A stretch of DNA of 64,000 nucleotides from Teredinibacter waterburyi (lineage in GTDB: Bacteria; Pseudomonadota; Gammaproteobacteria; Pseudomonadales; Cellvibrionaceae): assembly GCF_001922985.1 (NCBI RefSeq), contig NZ_MRUH01000123.1:1-64000 (forward strand), written 5' to 3'. Each line of letters starts with the position of its first letter. Position 1 is the first letter of the stretch. The notes below the pieces were generated by a model. It was not told the origin of the DNA and ran no database searches. It saw nothing but the letters and a program-made list of their open reading frames with translations. The position numbers were made by a program, and so were the translations under genes. Shown here one piece after another: positions 42,989-51,748 of the stretch.

Positions 42989-44215
42989 TTAGGAGAGCCG
43001 TTGTTTAAAGTCTTGGTAGCCAAAATTCTTAACCACGCGCACCTCGTTGCTATCGCTGTTGTAGATCGCAATCGACGGCAGGTTGATGCCGTTGAAGGTT
43101 GTATTCTTAACCATTGTGTAAATTGCCATATCTTCGAACATGAGCCTTTGTCCTGCGGCAAGCGGGGCATCAAAACTATAGTCGCCGATCACGTCACCGG
43201 CGAGACAGCTGGGGCCGCCCAAGCGGATAGTTGCTTCTTTTTCACCCGGCTCTCCGGCACCGGTAATCCGCGGCCGATAGGGCATTTCTAATACATCAGG
43301 CATATGGCAGGTGGCCGATGTATCTAGAATAGCCAAGTCCATACGGTTGTGCAGGGTGTCGAGTACTTCTGCAACAAACACGCCGGTATTGAGCGCGATG
43401 GCTTCACCAGGCTCAATGTAAACCTGAACGTCATATTTGACACTAAACGCACGGATTCGCTCGATCAAACCATCAACATCATAGTCGGCACGGGTAATGT
43501 GGTGGCCACCGCCAAAGTTTACCCATTTCAGCGAGCCTAAAAGATGTCCAAACTTGGCCTCTACGGCATCTAGCGTGCGCGCAAGTGGTGCGAAATTTTG
43601 TTCGCAGAGGGTGTGAAAATGTATTCCACTTATTCCCGTCAAGTCGACGCCATCTAGTTGTTTGGCGGGGATGCCCATTCGCGAGCAGGGCGCGCATGGG
43701 TCGTACATGGGCGTTTCCCCTTCGGAGTGCTCGGGGTTGATACGCAAACCAAGTTCCAGCGTTCTGCTTTTGTTTGATTGTTGCTCTTGGCCAGAAGAGC
43801 GAACCCGCTGTAGCTCTAGGGCACGGGTTCGGTATTTATTCCATTGGTTGACGGAGTTAAAGACTAGGTGGTCAGACAGCCCGGCAATCTCGTCGAATTC
43901 TTCTGGGCGAAAAGCGGCCGCATAGGTGTGTACCTCGCGGTTAAATTCTTCGCGTCCAAGTTTGGCTTCGTTTAACCCGCTGGCGCAAACACCGTTGAGG
44001 TAGCGCATGACCAGCGGGGCGAGCGAAAACATCGAGAAGGCTTTTAAAGCGAGCAGGACTTTCGCCCCGCTCTCATTTTGCACGCGCGCCAATATTTGCA
44101 GGTTTTTTTCGACGGCAACTTCGTCCACAACATAGCAGGGGCTCGGCACCGAATAGGGGTCGAAATTACCGAAGCTCTGTTGGTGCGGGTGAAATAGCGG
44201 GGGCGATTGGCTCAT
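42989..44215 (-). CDS. nspC: Carboxynorspermidine/carboxyspermidine decarboxylase
   Basis: A 408-residue PLP enzyme of the alanine racemase-fold decarboxylases. It decarboxylates carboxyspermidine or carboxynorspermidine to spermidine or norspermidine. The PLP lysine is K58 in VLLALKAFSMFS. HFHTLCEQ, WVNFGGGHHITR and the C-terminal DTSATCHMPDVLEMPYRP complete the family pattern. A longer frame begins at 44257, but ATG 44215 overlaps the upstream stop as TAATG and matches the family length. Last gene of the speA operon. Confidence 0.94.
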   Translation of the reverse strand: MSQSPPLFHPHQQSFGNFDPYSVPSPCYVVDEVAVEKNLQILARVQNESGAKVLLALKAFSMFSLAPLVMRYLNGVCASGLNEAKLGREEFNREVHTYAAAFRPEEFDEIAGLSDHLVFNSVNQWNKYRTRALELQRVRSSGQEQQSNKSRTLELGLRINPEHSEGETPMYDPCAPCSRMGIPAKQLDGVDLTGISGIHFHTLCEQNFAPLARTLDAVEAKFGHLLGSLKWVNFGGGHHITRADYDVDGLIERIRAFSVKYDVQVYIEPGEAIALNTGVFVAEVLDTLHNRMDLAILDTSATCHMPDVLEMPYRPRITGAGEPGEKEATIRLGGPSCLAGDVIGDYSFDAPLAAGQRLMFEDMAIYTMVKNTTFNGINLPSIAIYNSDSNEVRVVKNFGYQDFKQRLS

Positions 44216-45414
44216 TAAACACTCAACCCTGTGTTGTCCAGCTCTACTACCGTCCAAGGTAGGCCATATTTGTTTAGGTCTTCCATAAAGGGGTCTGGAT
44301 CAAACTGTTCCATATTCCACACGCCAGCGGCTTTCCACTTGCCTTCCAATACCATCTTCGCGCCAATCATGGCTGGTACACCCGTGGTGTAGGAAATAGC
44401 CTGAGATTGAACCTCGGCGTAGCAGGCTTCATGGTCGCAAATATTGTAGATGTAGACGATTTTTTCTTTGCCGTCTTTAATGCCTTTTGCGACACAGCCA
44501 ATACAGGTGCGGCCCTTGGTGAGTGGGCCAAGGCTAGATGGGTCTGGCAGTACCGATTTTAAAAACTGCAGTGGCACAACTTCTACGCCGTTATACATTA
44601 CCGGTTCAATTCCCGTCATGCCGACGTTTTGCAGTACTTGCAAATGATTCAAGTAGTTTTGCGAAAAGGTCATCCAAAAGCGAGCACGTTTAATTTCAGG
44701 GAAGTGCTTGGTAATGGATTCCAATTCTTCGTGGTACATCAAGTAAATATCTTTTGCACCTATGCCTTCTGGGAAGTCGTAGCTGTCTTTTACGGTCAGC
44801 GGGTCGGTTTCACACCACTGGCCATTCTCCCAATAGCGGCCCTTGGCGGTCACTTCACGAATGTTGATTTCGGGGTTGAAGTTTGTGGCAAAGGGTTGGC
44901 CGTGATCGCCGGCATTACAGTCGATAATATCCAGCTCGTGAATTTCATCGAGATAGTGCTTTTTGATATAGGCGGTGTAAACGTTAGTTACGCCTGGGTC
45001 AAAGCCGCTGCCGAGCAATGCCATAATACCGGCTTGCTTGAATTTATCTTGGTAGGCCCACTGCCAGGAATATTCGAACTTGGCTTCGTTTGGTGGCTCG
45101 TAATTTGCGGTGTCTAGGTAATCGATCTTCGCCGCTAAGCAGGCATCCATTATTGGCAGATCTTGATAGGGCAGTGCCACGTTAATCACTAGGTCGGGCT
45201 TTTCGGCTTGTAAAAAAGCGGTAAGTGCCGGAACGTCGTCGGCATTAATTTGTGCTGTGCGAATAGGACGTGAAAGCTGTGCTGCAATCGCCTTACATTT
45301 TGATTCCGTGCGGCTAGCGAGGATGATTTCATCGAATACATCAACAAGCTGTGCACATTTGTGCGTGACCACACCGCCAACGCCGCCGGCGCCAATAATT
45401 AAAACTTTACTCAT
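44215..45414 (-). CDS. Carboxynorspermidine/carboxyspermidine synthase
   Basis: A 399-residue NADPH-dependent reductase of the saccharopine dehydrogenase family. It condenses a diamine (putrescine or diaminopropane) with aspartate semialdehyde. The Rossmann motif is VLIIGAGGVGGVV at the N-terminus; DYLDTANYEPP, GSGFDPGVTNVYTAY and the CDHEACYAEV segment are family features. An in-frame TTG at 45429 overlaps the ribosome-binding site, and GGGAG lies 9 nt before ATG 45414. It overlaps nspC by one base (TAATG). Confidence 0.93.
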   Translation of the reverse strand: MSKVLIIGAGGVGGVVTHKCAQLVDVFDEIILASRTESKCKAIAAQLSRPIRTAQINADDVPALTAFLQAEKPDLVINVALPYQDLPIMDACLAAKIDYLDTANYEPPNEAKFEYSWQWAYQDKFKQAGIMALLGSGFDPGVTNVYTAYIKKHYLDEIHELDIIDCNAGDHGQPFATNFNPEINIREVTAKGRYWENGQWCETDPLTVKDSYDFPEGIGAKDIYLMYHEELESITKHFPEIKRARFWMTFSQNYLNHLQVLQNVGMTGIEPVMYNGVEVVPLQFLKSVLPDPSSLGPLTKGRTCIGCVAKGIKDGKEKIVYIYNICDHEACYAEVQSQAISYTTGVPAMIGAKMVLEGKWKAAGVWNMEQFDPDPFMEDLNKYGLPWTVVELDNTGLSV

Positions 45415-45498
45415 GGATTTGTCTCCCAATTAACTAAAGGGCGCGATAAGCGCAACCCTTTAGAAAAATAGATGTGGTTAAAAATAAGTGAAATTAGG

Positions 45499-47415
45499 TT
45501 ATTTTTCGTAGTAGGTGTAGCCGAGCATACTTTCAGAGAAGGCCTTCATAATCTCTTGGCGTTCGACTGCTGTGATGTTGCCATCGCGCACCGACGCTTC
45601 TGCAATTTTACGGAAGCGCTCTTTTAGCAGGTTGGGTTGATACTCTACGTAACTCAGTACATCACCAATGCTATCGCCTTCGATTTCATCAGCAAAATCA
45701 TAGGTGCCATCGGCGTGCATTCTCACGCTGACTACGTTGGTATCACCAAATAGGTTATGCAGATCGCCAAGCGTTTCTTGGTAAGCACCAACCAGAAATA
45801 CACCAATATAATATTCTTCGCCCTCTACTAATGGGTGGAGGGGAATGGTGGTTTTGGTACTGTGCATATTGGTAAAACGATCGATCTTGCCATCACAATC
45901 GCAGGTAATGTCGGCAATAATAGCTTCGCGTGTTGGCTGTTCGGTAAGCCGGTGAATTGGCGCGATAGGGAATATTTGATCGATCGCCCAAACATCGGGC
46001 AGCGACTGAAAGAGACTGAAATTACAGTAGTAAATATCTGACAATAGTTCGCGCAGTTTATCCAGTTCTTGGAACTCTCGCGGCGCTGTATCGGATACTT
46101 GTAGTACCCGCTGCATAATTAACAAAAATAAATTTTCGGCGGTAGAACGCGAACGCAAACCAAATTGACCGCGCTTAAATAGCTCACGAACTTCATCGCG
46201 GTAATAGACCGCGTCGTTGTAGCATTCCTGTAAGTTTTTAAGTGTCACATTCCTCAGTGTATAAAACAGGTTGCGAATCAGCTGGTGCTCGCTTTCGCCT
46301 TTGTCTTCCGGCACTACGCTTGGGGTATAGTTAGTTACGTCGAGCACGTTAAAAAGCAGTACCGATGAATAGGCAATGGTCGCACGACCCGATTCGGTGA
46401 CGATTACCGGGTGATCGATGCCTTCTAGGTCGAGGGTGTTCATTACTACATCGACGATGTCTGTGCAGTATTCGTCGAGGGTGTAGTTCTTGGAATGAAC
46501 GTAGTTGGTTTTACTACCATCGTAATCCACAGCCAAGCCGCCACCGAGATCGATGTATTGCATGTTGGCACCTTCGCGGACTAAATCGATATAGACGTGA
46601 CAGGCTTCAGTAACACCCGCACGAATATCGCGAATGTTGGGGATTTGTGAACCCAAGTGATAGTGCAAAAGCTGCAGGCAGTCGAGCATGTCTTCGGCTT
46701 TGAGGGTGTCGATCATTTCTACAACTTGAGCGATTGATAGACCGAAAATGCTGCGGTCACCACTGGTGGCGTTCCAGTGTCCACCGACGACAGAAGCGAG
46801 TTTGACTCGAACCCCGATCAGCGGCTTGATCTTTAGTGCGCGACTGCGAGCCAGAATAATCGGCAATTCGGTTGGCGTTTCAATCACAAACACGCACTTA
46901 TAGCCCATTTTGCAGGCGTGCAGGCCGAGGTCGATAAACTCTTGATCTTTGTAGCCATTGCAGACGATAAGCGCTTCGCGTGACTCAAGATGGGCAAGGG
47001 CGATAATCAGCTCGGGTTTAGATCCAGCCTCCAAGCCGTGACCATATTGCGCGCCTACTTTGGCAATCTCTTCGATTACATGGCACTGCTGGTTCACTTT
47101 GATGGGGAATACACCGCGATACTTGCCTTTATAGCCACAGCTAGCGATAGCATTATTAAAAGCGCCGTTTAGGCGCCCGATTTGTTGTTCGAGCAGATCT
47201 TCGAAACGCACCAATACCGGTACGTCCATTCCACGTTCTTTAATATCTTGAACAATATTCAGCAGGGGAACTTCGGATTTATGCCCGTTGTTCTCCGATG
47301 TGACTGTTAATAAGCCATCTTGCGACACGCTAAAATAGCCCACGCCCCAGTCGTTAACGCCGTAGAGTTCAGCTGATCGGTCGGCGCTCCAGCTTTGGTG
47401 CAAAATCTTGTTCAA
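45499..47415 (-). CDS. speA: Biosynthetic arginine decarboxylase SpeA
   Basis: A 638-residue PLP enzyme converting arginine to agmatine, the first step towards putrescine. PLP lysine is K106 in GVFPIKVNQQ. Family segments GLEAGSKPELIIAL, HYHLGSQIPNIRDIR and YIDLGGGLAVDYDGS are present. Length agrees with E. coli SpeA (658 aa). First gene of the polyamine operon, 84 bp before the carboxynorspermidine synthase gene. No agmatinase or agmatine deiminase gene lies in the window, so the agmatine-to-putrescine step must be encoded elsewhere. Confidence 0.96.
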   Translation of the reverse strand: MNKILHQSWSADRSAELYGVNDWGVGYFSVSQDGLLTVTSENNGHKSEVPLLNIVQDIKERGMDVPVLVRFEDLLEQQIGRLNGAFNNAIASCGYKGKYRGVFPIKVNQQCHVIEEIAKVGAQYGHGLEAGSKPELIIALAHLESREALIVCNGYKDQEFIDLGLHACKMGYKCVFVIETPTELPIILARSRALKIKPLIGVRVKLASVVGGHWNATSGDRSIFGLSIAQVVEMIDTLKAEDMLDCLQLLHYHLGSQIPNIRDIRAGVTEACHVYIDLVREGANMQYIDLGGGLAVDYDGSKTNYVHSKNYTLDEYCTDIVDVVMNTLDLEGIDHPVIVTESGRATIAYSSVLLFNVLDVTNYTPSVVPEDKGESEHQLIRNLFYTLRNVTLKNLQECYNDAVYYRDEVRELFKRGQFGLRSRSTAENLFLLIMQRVLQVSDTAPREFQELDKLRELLSDIYYCNFSLFQSLPDVWAIDQIFPIAPIHRLTEQPTREAIIADITCDCDGKIDRFTNMHSTKTTIPLHPLVEGEEYYIGVFLVGAYQETLGDLHNLFGDTNVVSVRMHADGTYDFADEIEGDSIGDVLSYVEYQPNLLKERFRKIAEASVRDGNITAVERQEIMKAFSESMLGYTYYEK

Positions 47416-47902
47416 TATAGTAATGCTCGCTAATCAAAAGGTTGTACTAAAAATCCGCCCAAAATACTTAAAAATCAGGCACTTATGTGGTTTGTGCGCA
47501 AGTTGCTTCGGCCCCTAAACTAGCGGGAATAGCCAGCCGTTTCTCCTGCTGAAATCAGCGGTGAAATCGACCAGTAGACTAGGGGGAACTTATGGCGCAA
47601 CGACGGCGCGAACTATCGCAGATTTGAAAGTAAATTTCTAGGGTTCAGCCGTAAGGTTTGAAGGCTAAAAGTGGCGCTGAAATCATGCTGTAATGTAAAG
47701 GGGAATAGGAAGCTTGTGAGCCTAGGAGGGCGTAAGCTTAGGGTATGCTCGTTTGATGACAGTTTTGTGTGACACGGGCTGCTTGTTATGGTTGCTGCTA
47801 CTCCACAGTACGGTGGGGAGTGTGAGTGGTTAGGCAATCAAGAATTGGTTCGGGCCCGCCGGGAAACAGCGCCGACAGGCCCGGAAAAGGTAGCTTAGGT
47901 GT
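47416..47902. other. 487-bp intergenic region between HPF and speA genes
   Basis: Both flanking genes are read in reverse, so this holds the speA promoter and leader and the 3' end of the hpf transcript. A G/C-rich imperfect inverted repeat near 47850-47884 could end hpf transcription. A small frame at 47613-47837 has a low-complexity product and no family resemblance, so I do not call it. No riboswitch class was recognised. Confidence 0.45.
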
Positions 47903-48220
47903 TTAGTGTCGAACGTCGCGACGCTTGTCGGTACTTTCTTTGACTTTACGCTCGGCTACCGCAAAGGCTTCTTTAACCGCCAAGTGGACGGAGGAGTTGT
48001 CTTGGGTAACGGTGAGAGGCACGCCTTTAAGGCCAATCTCTATCGAGGCGCGGAACAGTTTACCTTTGTGCTTATGTTTGTGAGGGCTTTCTAGCACGAC
48101 TCGGCTATGCATAATAGCATCGGAAAAACGGTGCAATTTTTCTACTTTTTTCTGGATGATGTCGTTTAGTGCAGGTGACGCGTCAAAGTCACGGTATACA
48201 ACGTCTGCATAAGACTTCAT
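47903..48220 (-). CDS. hpf: Ribosome hibernation-promoting factor, HPF/RaiA family
   Basis: A 105-residue basic protein of short-HPF type. Pattern features are VEKLHRFSDAIMHSRVVLE, the basic HKHKHKGKLFRASIEIG strand and the helix VHLAVKEAFAVAERKVKE, which match the HPF/YfiA fold. It binds the 30S decoding region and stabilises inactive ribosomes in slow growth. The site DNA has AATCTATG upstream with a GAGG-type ribosome-binding site. There is no rpoN or PTS neighbour, unlike the E. coli hpf locus. Confidence 0.88.
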   Translation of the reverse strand: MKSYADVVYRDFDASPALNDIIQKKVEKLHRFSDAIMHSRVVLESPHKHKHKGKLFRASIEIGLKGVPLTVTQDNSSVHLAVKEAFAVAERKVKESTDKRRDVRH

Positions 48221-48540
48221 AGATTAACCTCCATTAAAAATATTGGTTTAAATAGAACGTCGTGGTGTAAATTTCTCGCCGAGAACTCACGCTTTAATAA
48301 TGGCGGATAGCGAAAATATTACAACGACTTTTTAAGCATAATCATTTTACTTTTGCGAACCTCTGGGAATATTCAGCACTGTTAATGCTTTTGTAATCCC
48401 CTTACAGTCTTTGTCCGTATCTATATTTTATAGTTCAGAAGAAAAACGTTGTTTTGAAACGATAGTTAAAAAGAACCGCATTCTGGAGCCGTATAAAGTT
48501 TTTAAAACATGCGTGGAAATTGCCCCTTGGGAATCTATAT
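48221..48540. other. 320-bp divergent intergenic region
   Basis: It separates hpf (reverse) from the epimerase-like gene (forward) and should hold both promoters. An odd palindrome, TTCTCG-C-CGAGAA (48273-48285), lies 53 bp before hpf. Otherwise it is A/T-rich with nothing recognised. Confidence 0.4.
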
Positions 48541-49479
48541 ATGCCTAGTCGAATAGTTTTTATAAATGGTGGAACAGGCTTTATAGGGAAAGCTCTATGC
48601 AGCGATTTTTTAAGTCGTCCTTGTGAAGATACGCATCAAACCACTGTTGGCAGTGGTACAAAGCTGTACGTGCAAACACGGCACCCCAATCAGCATCGTC
48701 ATCAAAGCATTACGTTTGTTTCCAGTTATCAAAATCTTCCCGATGATGTTGTTCCCGATACGATTATTAACCTAGCCGGCGCGCCTATTGCAGAGGGGCG
48801 ATGGACAGATCGACGCAAGCGTATTATTCGCAATAGCCGCGTTTTATTAACCGACAATCTTCTCAATTCTGTCATCCAGAAAGGCCATACACCGGAGGTT
48901 TTAATTAATGCATCGGCGGTTGGTTTTTACGGTAACTGTGGCGATTTTTGTGTAGATGAAGATCACTCGAAAGGCACTGGTTTTGCCGCCGACTTATGTG
49001 CCGATTGGGAAGCCAGCGCCCAAGGTTTTAATCGTTTGGGAACTAGGGTATGCATTTTGCGTATAGGTATAGTGTTGGGTCTTGGCGGCGGTGCGCTGGC
49101 AAAGTTGTTGCCGATTTTTAAGCTCGGCCTAGGGGGCCCGATTGGTGACGGTGAGCAGTGGTTTTCTTGGGTACATAAAACAGATCTGCTGCGTCTAATT
49201 ACTACGATGTTAGGCAATGCTCGTTATAGCGGTGTGTATAACGCGACGGCGCCAAACCCCGTGAAACAGAAAGATTTTGCTAAGGCGTTAGGGCGAGAGC
49301 TAAGGCGGCCAGCTGTTTTGCCAACACCTAGCTGGCTGCTGACGGCGATCTACGGTGAGATGGCAAAGGAGTTGCTCGTAGAGGGGCAGCGGGTAATGCC
49401 TGTGAAGGCCGAGAAGGATGCCTTTAAGTTTGATTATCCACAGCTGGATCTAGCTTTACGCGATATTCTTCGTCACTGA
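48541..49479 (+). CDS. TIGR01777 (YfcH-like) NAD(P)-dependent epimerase family
   Basis: About 312 residues from ATG 48541; an in-frame TTG at 48520 would add seven. The N-terminal Rossmann motif is INGGTGFIGKAL. NLAGAPIAEGRWTDRRKRII, INASAVGFYGN and the W-F-S-W-V-H-K-T-D segment are characteristic of the TIGR01777/YfcH group. DUF1731-like C-terminal features (ELRRPAVLPTPSWLL) follow. Substrate unknown; related to SulA-like short-chain epimerases. Single gene, ahead of hsp20. Confidence 0.9.
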   Translation: MPSRIVFINGGTGFIGKALCSDFLSRPCEDTHQTTVGSGTKLYVQTRHPNQHRHQSITFVSSYQNLPDDVVPDTIINLAGAPIAEGRWTDRRKRIIRNSRVLLTDNLLNSVIQKGHTPEVLINASAVGFYGNCGDFCVDEDHSKGTGFAADLCADWEASAQGFNRLGTRVCILRIGIVLGLGGGALAKLLPIFKLGLGGPIGDGEQWFSWVHKTDLLRLITTMLGNARYSGVYNATAPNPVKQKDFAKALGRELRRPAVLPTPSWLLTAIYGEMAKELLVEGQRVMPVKAEKDAFKFDYPQLDLALRDILRH

Positions 49480-49655
49480 TAAAGCTGAGCTACTCCAGCG
49501 GCCTTTGATTAAAGTCCTCGCCGCCGAACCATAATTTTATGGCAGGTAATTGCTTTAAGGGCCGGTTAGGTCGCCATTAGGGAATGTTATTTTTGTCGCC
49601 ATTAAAAGACGATTTGTCGGCACAAATAAAAAACATAAAATTTTTTAAAAATCCG

Positions 49656-49683
49656 CTTGAACTCCAAAAACTTATCCTCATAT
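49656..49683 (+). promoter_or_regulatory. Sigma-32 (RpoH) type promoter of hsp20
   Basis: A -35 element CTTGAAC (49656-49662) and a -10 element CCTCATAT (49676-49683), 13 bp apart, closely match the RpoH consensus CTTGAAA-N11-16-CCCCATNT (one mismatch in each). Transcription would begin near 49690, giving a leader of about 110 nt before hsp20. Confidence 0.8.
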
Positions 49684-49690
49684 TAGTTGT

Positions 49691-49799
49691 GAGCTTGCTC
49701 TTCGAGGAGCTCCAGCAGCGAATGCTGTTGATATAGAATGGTCTGACCAATGTCGGTAGGCCAAACACATTATATTGCTCACAACACGAGGATATTACT
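49691..49799 (+). promoter_or_regulatory. Candidate ROSE-like RNA thermometer in hsp20 leader
   Basis: Several hairpins can form in order. Stem 1 near 49691-49712 is GAGCT pairing with AGCTC. Stem 2 is CAGCA (49713-49717) with TGCTG (49723-49727). The last is a hairpin over the ribosome-binding site: ATATTGCTC (49772-49780) pairs with GAGGATAT (49788-49795) around a 7-nt loop. Its pairs are C-G, U-A, C-G, a G-G mismatch, U-A, a bulged U, then A-U, U-A, A-U. The UUGCU opposing the GAGGA is the ROSE hallmark. Folding was done by eye. Confidence 0.65.
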
Positions 49800-50336
49800 A
49801 TGCGTAATTTAGATTTTGCACCTCTTTATCGTTCCGCTATTGGCTTTGATCGTATGGCCGGTTTGCTGGATAACTTAACTCGGGCAGAGCAAACTCAGCC
49901 GAGTTACCCTCCCTATAATATTGAACTTACAGGGGAAGATCATTATAGAATCTCAATGGCAGTAGCCGGCTTCGAGGAGTCTGAAGTTGAGATCGAGGTA
50001 AAACAAAATAATTTGACCGTTACCGGCCACAAACAAAGTCGGGACGAGGGCAGGACTTTCCTTCATCAAGGTATCGCTGCGCGTAATTTTGAGCGCCGCT
50101 TTCAATTGGCTGACTATGTTCGAGTTGAAGATGCCAGTATGGTCAACGGTTTGTTGCATGTTAACTTGGTGCGCGAGATACCAGAGGCAATGAAACCTCG
50201 TACCATCGCAATTAATGCCTCGCCTTCCGCGCAATCTTCGCGGCTAACGCGAAGCGAAGAAAATCGTGTTGAAAGTAAGAGCGGCGCAAGCAATATTGAT
50301 AGCGATTCGGTAAAGGTTGCTAATGATGCCGCTTAA
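49800..50336 (+). CDS. Small heat shock protein Hsp20 (IbpA-like)
   Basis: A 178-residue alpha-crystallin-domain chaperone that binds unfolding proteins and aggregates. The crystallin domain (about 38-135) contains YPPYNIELTGEDHYRISMAVAGF, then LTVTGHK and the C-terminal MVNGLLHVNLVREIPEAMKPR with the IXI-like tail (RTIAI). N-terminus MRNLDFAPLYRSAIGFDRM is IbpA-like. The Ser-rich C-terminal extension is unusually long, about 35 residues beyond the domain. Strong regulatory signs: RpoH promoter and thermometer-like leader. Confidence 0.94.
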   Translation: MRNLDFAPLYRSAIGFDRMAGLLDNLTRAEQTQPSYPPYNIELTGEDHYRISMAVAGFEESEVEIEVKQNNLTVTGHKQSRDEGRTFLHQGIAARNFERRFQLADYVRVEDASMVNGLLHVNLVREIPEAMKPRTIAINASPSAQSSRLTRSEENRVESKSGASNIDSDSVKVANDAA

Positions 50337-50412
50337 ATAGGTAGACAGCTTTGGGGGAAGCGTTTTCGGCTTAATTTTTGAGCCTCCCTGAGCGTTAAGA
50401 CTACGACAGTTT

Positions 50413-50443
50413 AATAGGGCCCTAACGGGCCCTATTTTGTTTT
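50413..50443. terminator. Intrinsic terminator between hsp20 and glxA-like genes
   Basis: AATAGGGCCC (50413-50422) and GGGCCCTATT (50427-50436) form a perfect 10-bp stem around four bases, followed by TTGTTTT on the forward strand. On the reverse strand it may also close the convergent AraC-type regulator gene. Confidence 0.85.
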
Positions 50444-50444
50444 A

Positions 50445-51461
50445 CTAGGGGGTAAACAATTTGGCCCGCACCGTTGTTCGGTATTGGCTGGGGGTGGTGC
50501 CGTGTTTCTTTTTGAAGAGTTCGCTAAAGTGCGCGGTATCTTGATAGCCAACACGAAAAATTATTTCACTGAGCGATAGATTCGTCGTCTTTAAAAGATC
50601 TTTTGCGTTGTTCATGCGAATGTTTTGCAAGTAGGTCAGCGGCGTTGTACCAGTAGCATTTTTGAAGCGGCGGTTGAATGTACGTGTGCTCATGCCAAAT
50701 TCTGCGGCCAAATCCTGCAGCTTTATTTCTTTTGCGTAATTGTCTTGTAGCCAGATTTGGGTTTGGACGATATCTTCGTCTGGGTGCGCGTTATTAGTGC
50801 CGATATTGGTTTCAATAAAGGTTCGTGAATCTTCAAAGCTACTGCGAATTTCGTGAAAAAAGTGACGTTCGACATGGCTAGCTATGTGTCGACTAAAATA
50901 CCGCTGAATAAAATAAACGGTAAGGTCTGCAAGGGAGTTAACGCTGCCTGTGCAGTAAAGATTCCCGGCTTGGGTAATAAAGTGGTTGCGCTTTAATTGC
51001 ACCTGCGGAAAGCGCTTTTGGAACTCATCAAAGTAATACCAGTGGGTGGTTGCCGGTTTGTTATGCAGCAGCCCAGCTTCGGCGAGAAACCAGCATCCAG
51101 TGCCAACGCCAGCCAATACACGACCGTTCTCATAATGCTCGATTAGCCAAGGCGCAACTTCTGGCAAGCGATTTACGATAGGTGCTGGATTGCGCCATAA
51201 AGCGGGCAGATACAGGATGTCGGCTAGGGGCGCATCGGCAATTGCGCAGTCGGCAGTAAGTACGATACCCGTGTGGGTCTTGACCGGCGCACCATCGACA
51301 GATACAAGCCGAATTACAGCGCCCTGTTGCCTTAGTCTTACCCCTTTAGTTCGTTTTGTGGCTACGCGCGCCAAACTTGATGCGGCCTGCAGCAATTCCA
51401 TAGGTAGAGTTGCGCTTGTGGCGAGCATATTAGGGCAGAGCAGAAAATGAATGTTAAGCAC
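50445..51461 (-). CDS. GlxA-like AraC-family transcriptional regulator
   Basis: A 338-residue regulator. The N-terminal DJ-1/PfpI (GATase1-like) domain (about 1-190) contains the GVGTGCWFLAEAG elbow. The C-terminal AraC domain (about 230-330) has two helix-turn-helix units: IKLQDLAAEFGMSTRTFNRRFK and LSEIIFRVGYQDTAHFSELFKKKHGTTPSQYR. GlxA-type regulators respond to small metabolites such as glycine betaine or arginine; the ligand here is unknown. It is divergent from fabY across 287 bp, so fabY is a possible target. Confidence 0.92.
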   Translation of the reverse strand: MLNIHFLLCPNMLATSATLPMELLQAASSLARVATKRTKGVRLRQQGAVIRLVSVDGAPVKTHTGIVLTADCAIADAPLADILYLPALWRNPAPIVNRLPEVAPWLIEHYENGRVLAGVGTGCWFLAEAGLLHNKPATTHWYYFDEFQKRFPQVQLKRNHFITQAGNLYCTGSVNSLADLTVYFIQRYFSRHIASHVERHFFHEIRSSFEDSRTFIETNIGTNNAHPDEDIVQTQIWLQDNYAKEIKLQDLAAEFGMSTRTFNRRFKNATGTTPLTYLQNIRMNNAKDLLKTTNLSLSEIIFRVGYQDTAHFSELFKKKHGTTPSQYRTTVRAKLFTP

Positions 51462-51748
51462 TTAGTAGTCTCTTAAAGCTTGTTATCCGGTTGCCTGCAG
51501 AGCCGCTAGAGGCGGTTTTCGGCGCAGATCGGGCGAACCTCTTCTTCGCCAAATTAGCGCGGTGGAGCGGTATGTCGAGGTTCTAGCCGTATTTTGCCAA
51601 GTTTAGCGGTTTCGTGGCGTAATTGGCATGGTTTTGTGGCTAAGATGCCAGAGAATACTCCTGTAACAGACAATAAACTGTGGTTCTCTTAAATACCTTT
51701 CAAAGTCCTTGTTGCCCGTTCAGGGTGCTGTATTAGCGGAATTACCTT

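Larger units (their letters stand above)
49480..49799. other. 320-bp region upstream of hsp20
   Basis: It contains the hsp20 heat-shock promoter (49656-49683) and a structured 5' leader (about 49690-49799), described separately. The first 175 bp hold nothing I recognise. No ORF here is supported. Confidence 0.7.

Noticed and set aside
47613..47837. A 74-codon reverse frame between hpf and speA
   Set aside because: Low-complexity product rich in Ser, Leu, Pro and Thr without family resemblance or ribosome-binding site.
48273..48285. LexA-type operator before hpf
   Set aside because: The odd palindrome TTCTCG-C-CGAGAA does not match the CTG-N10-CAG LexA pattern.
49577..49768. A 63-codon reverse frame upstream of hsp20
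   Set aside because: It runs antisense through the hsp20 promoter and leader, which explain this stretch better.
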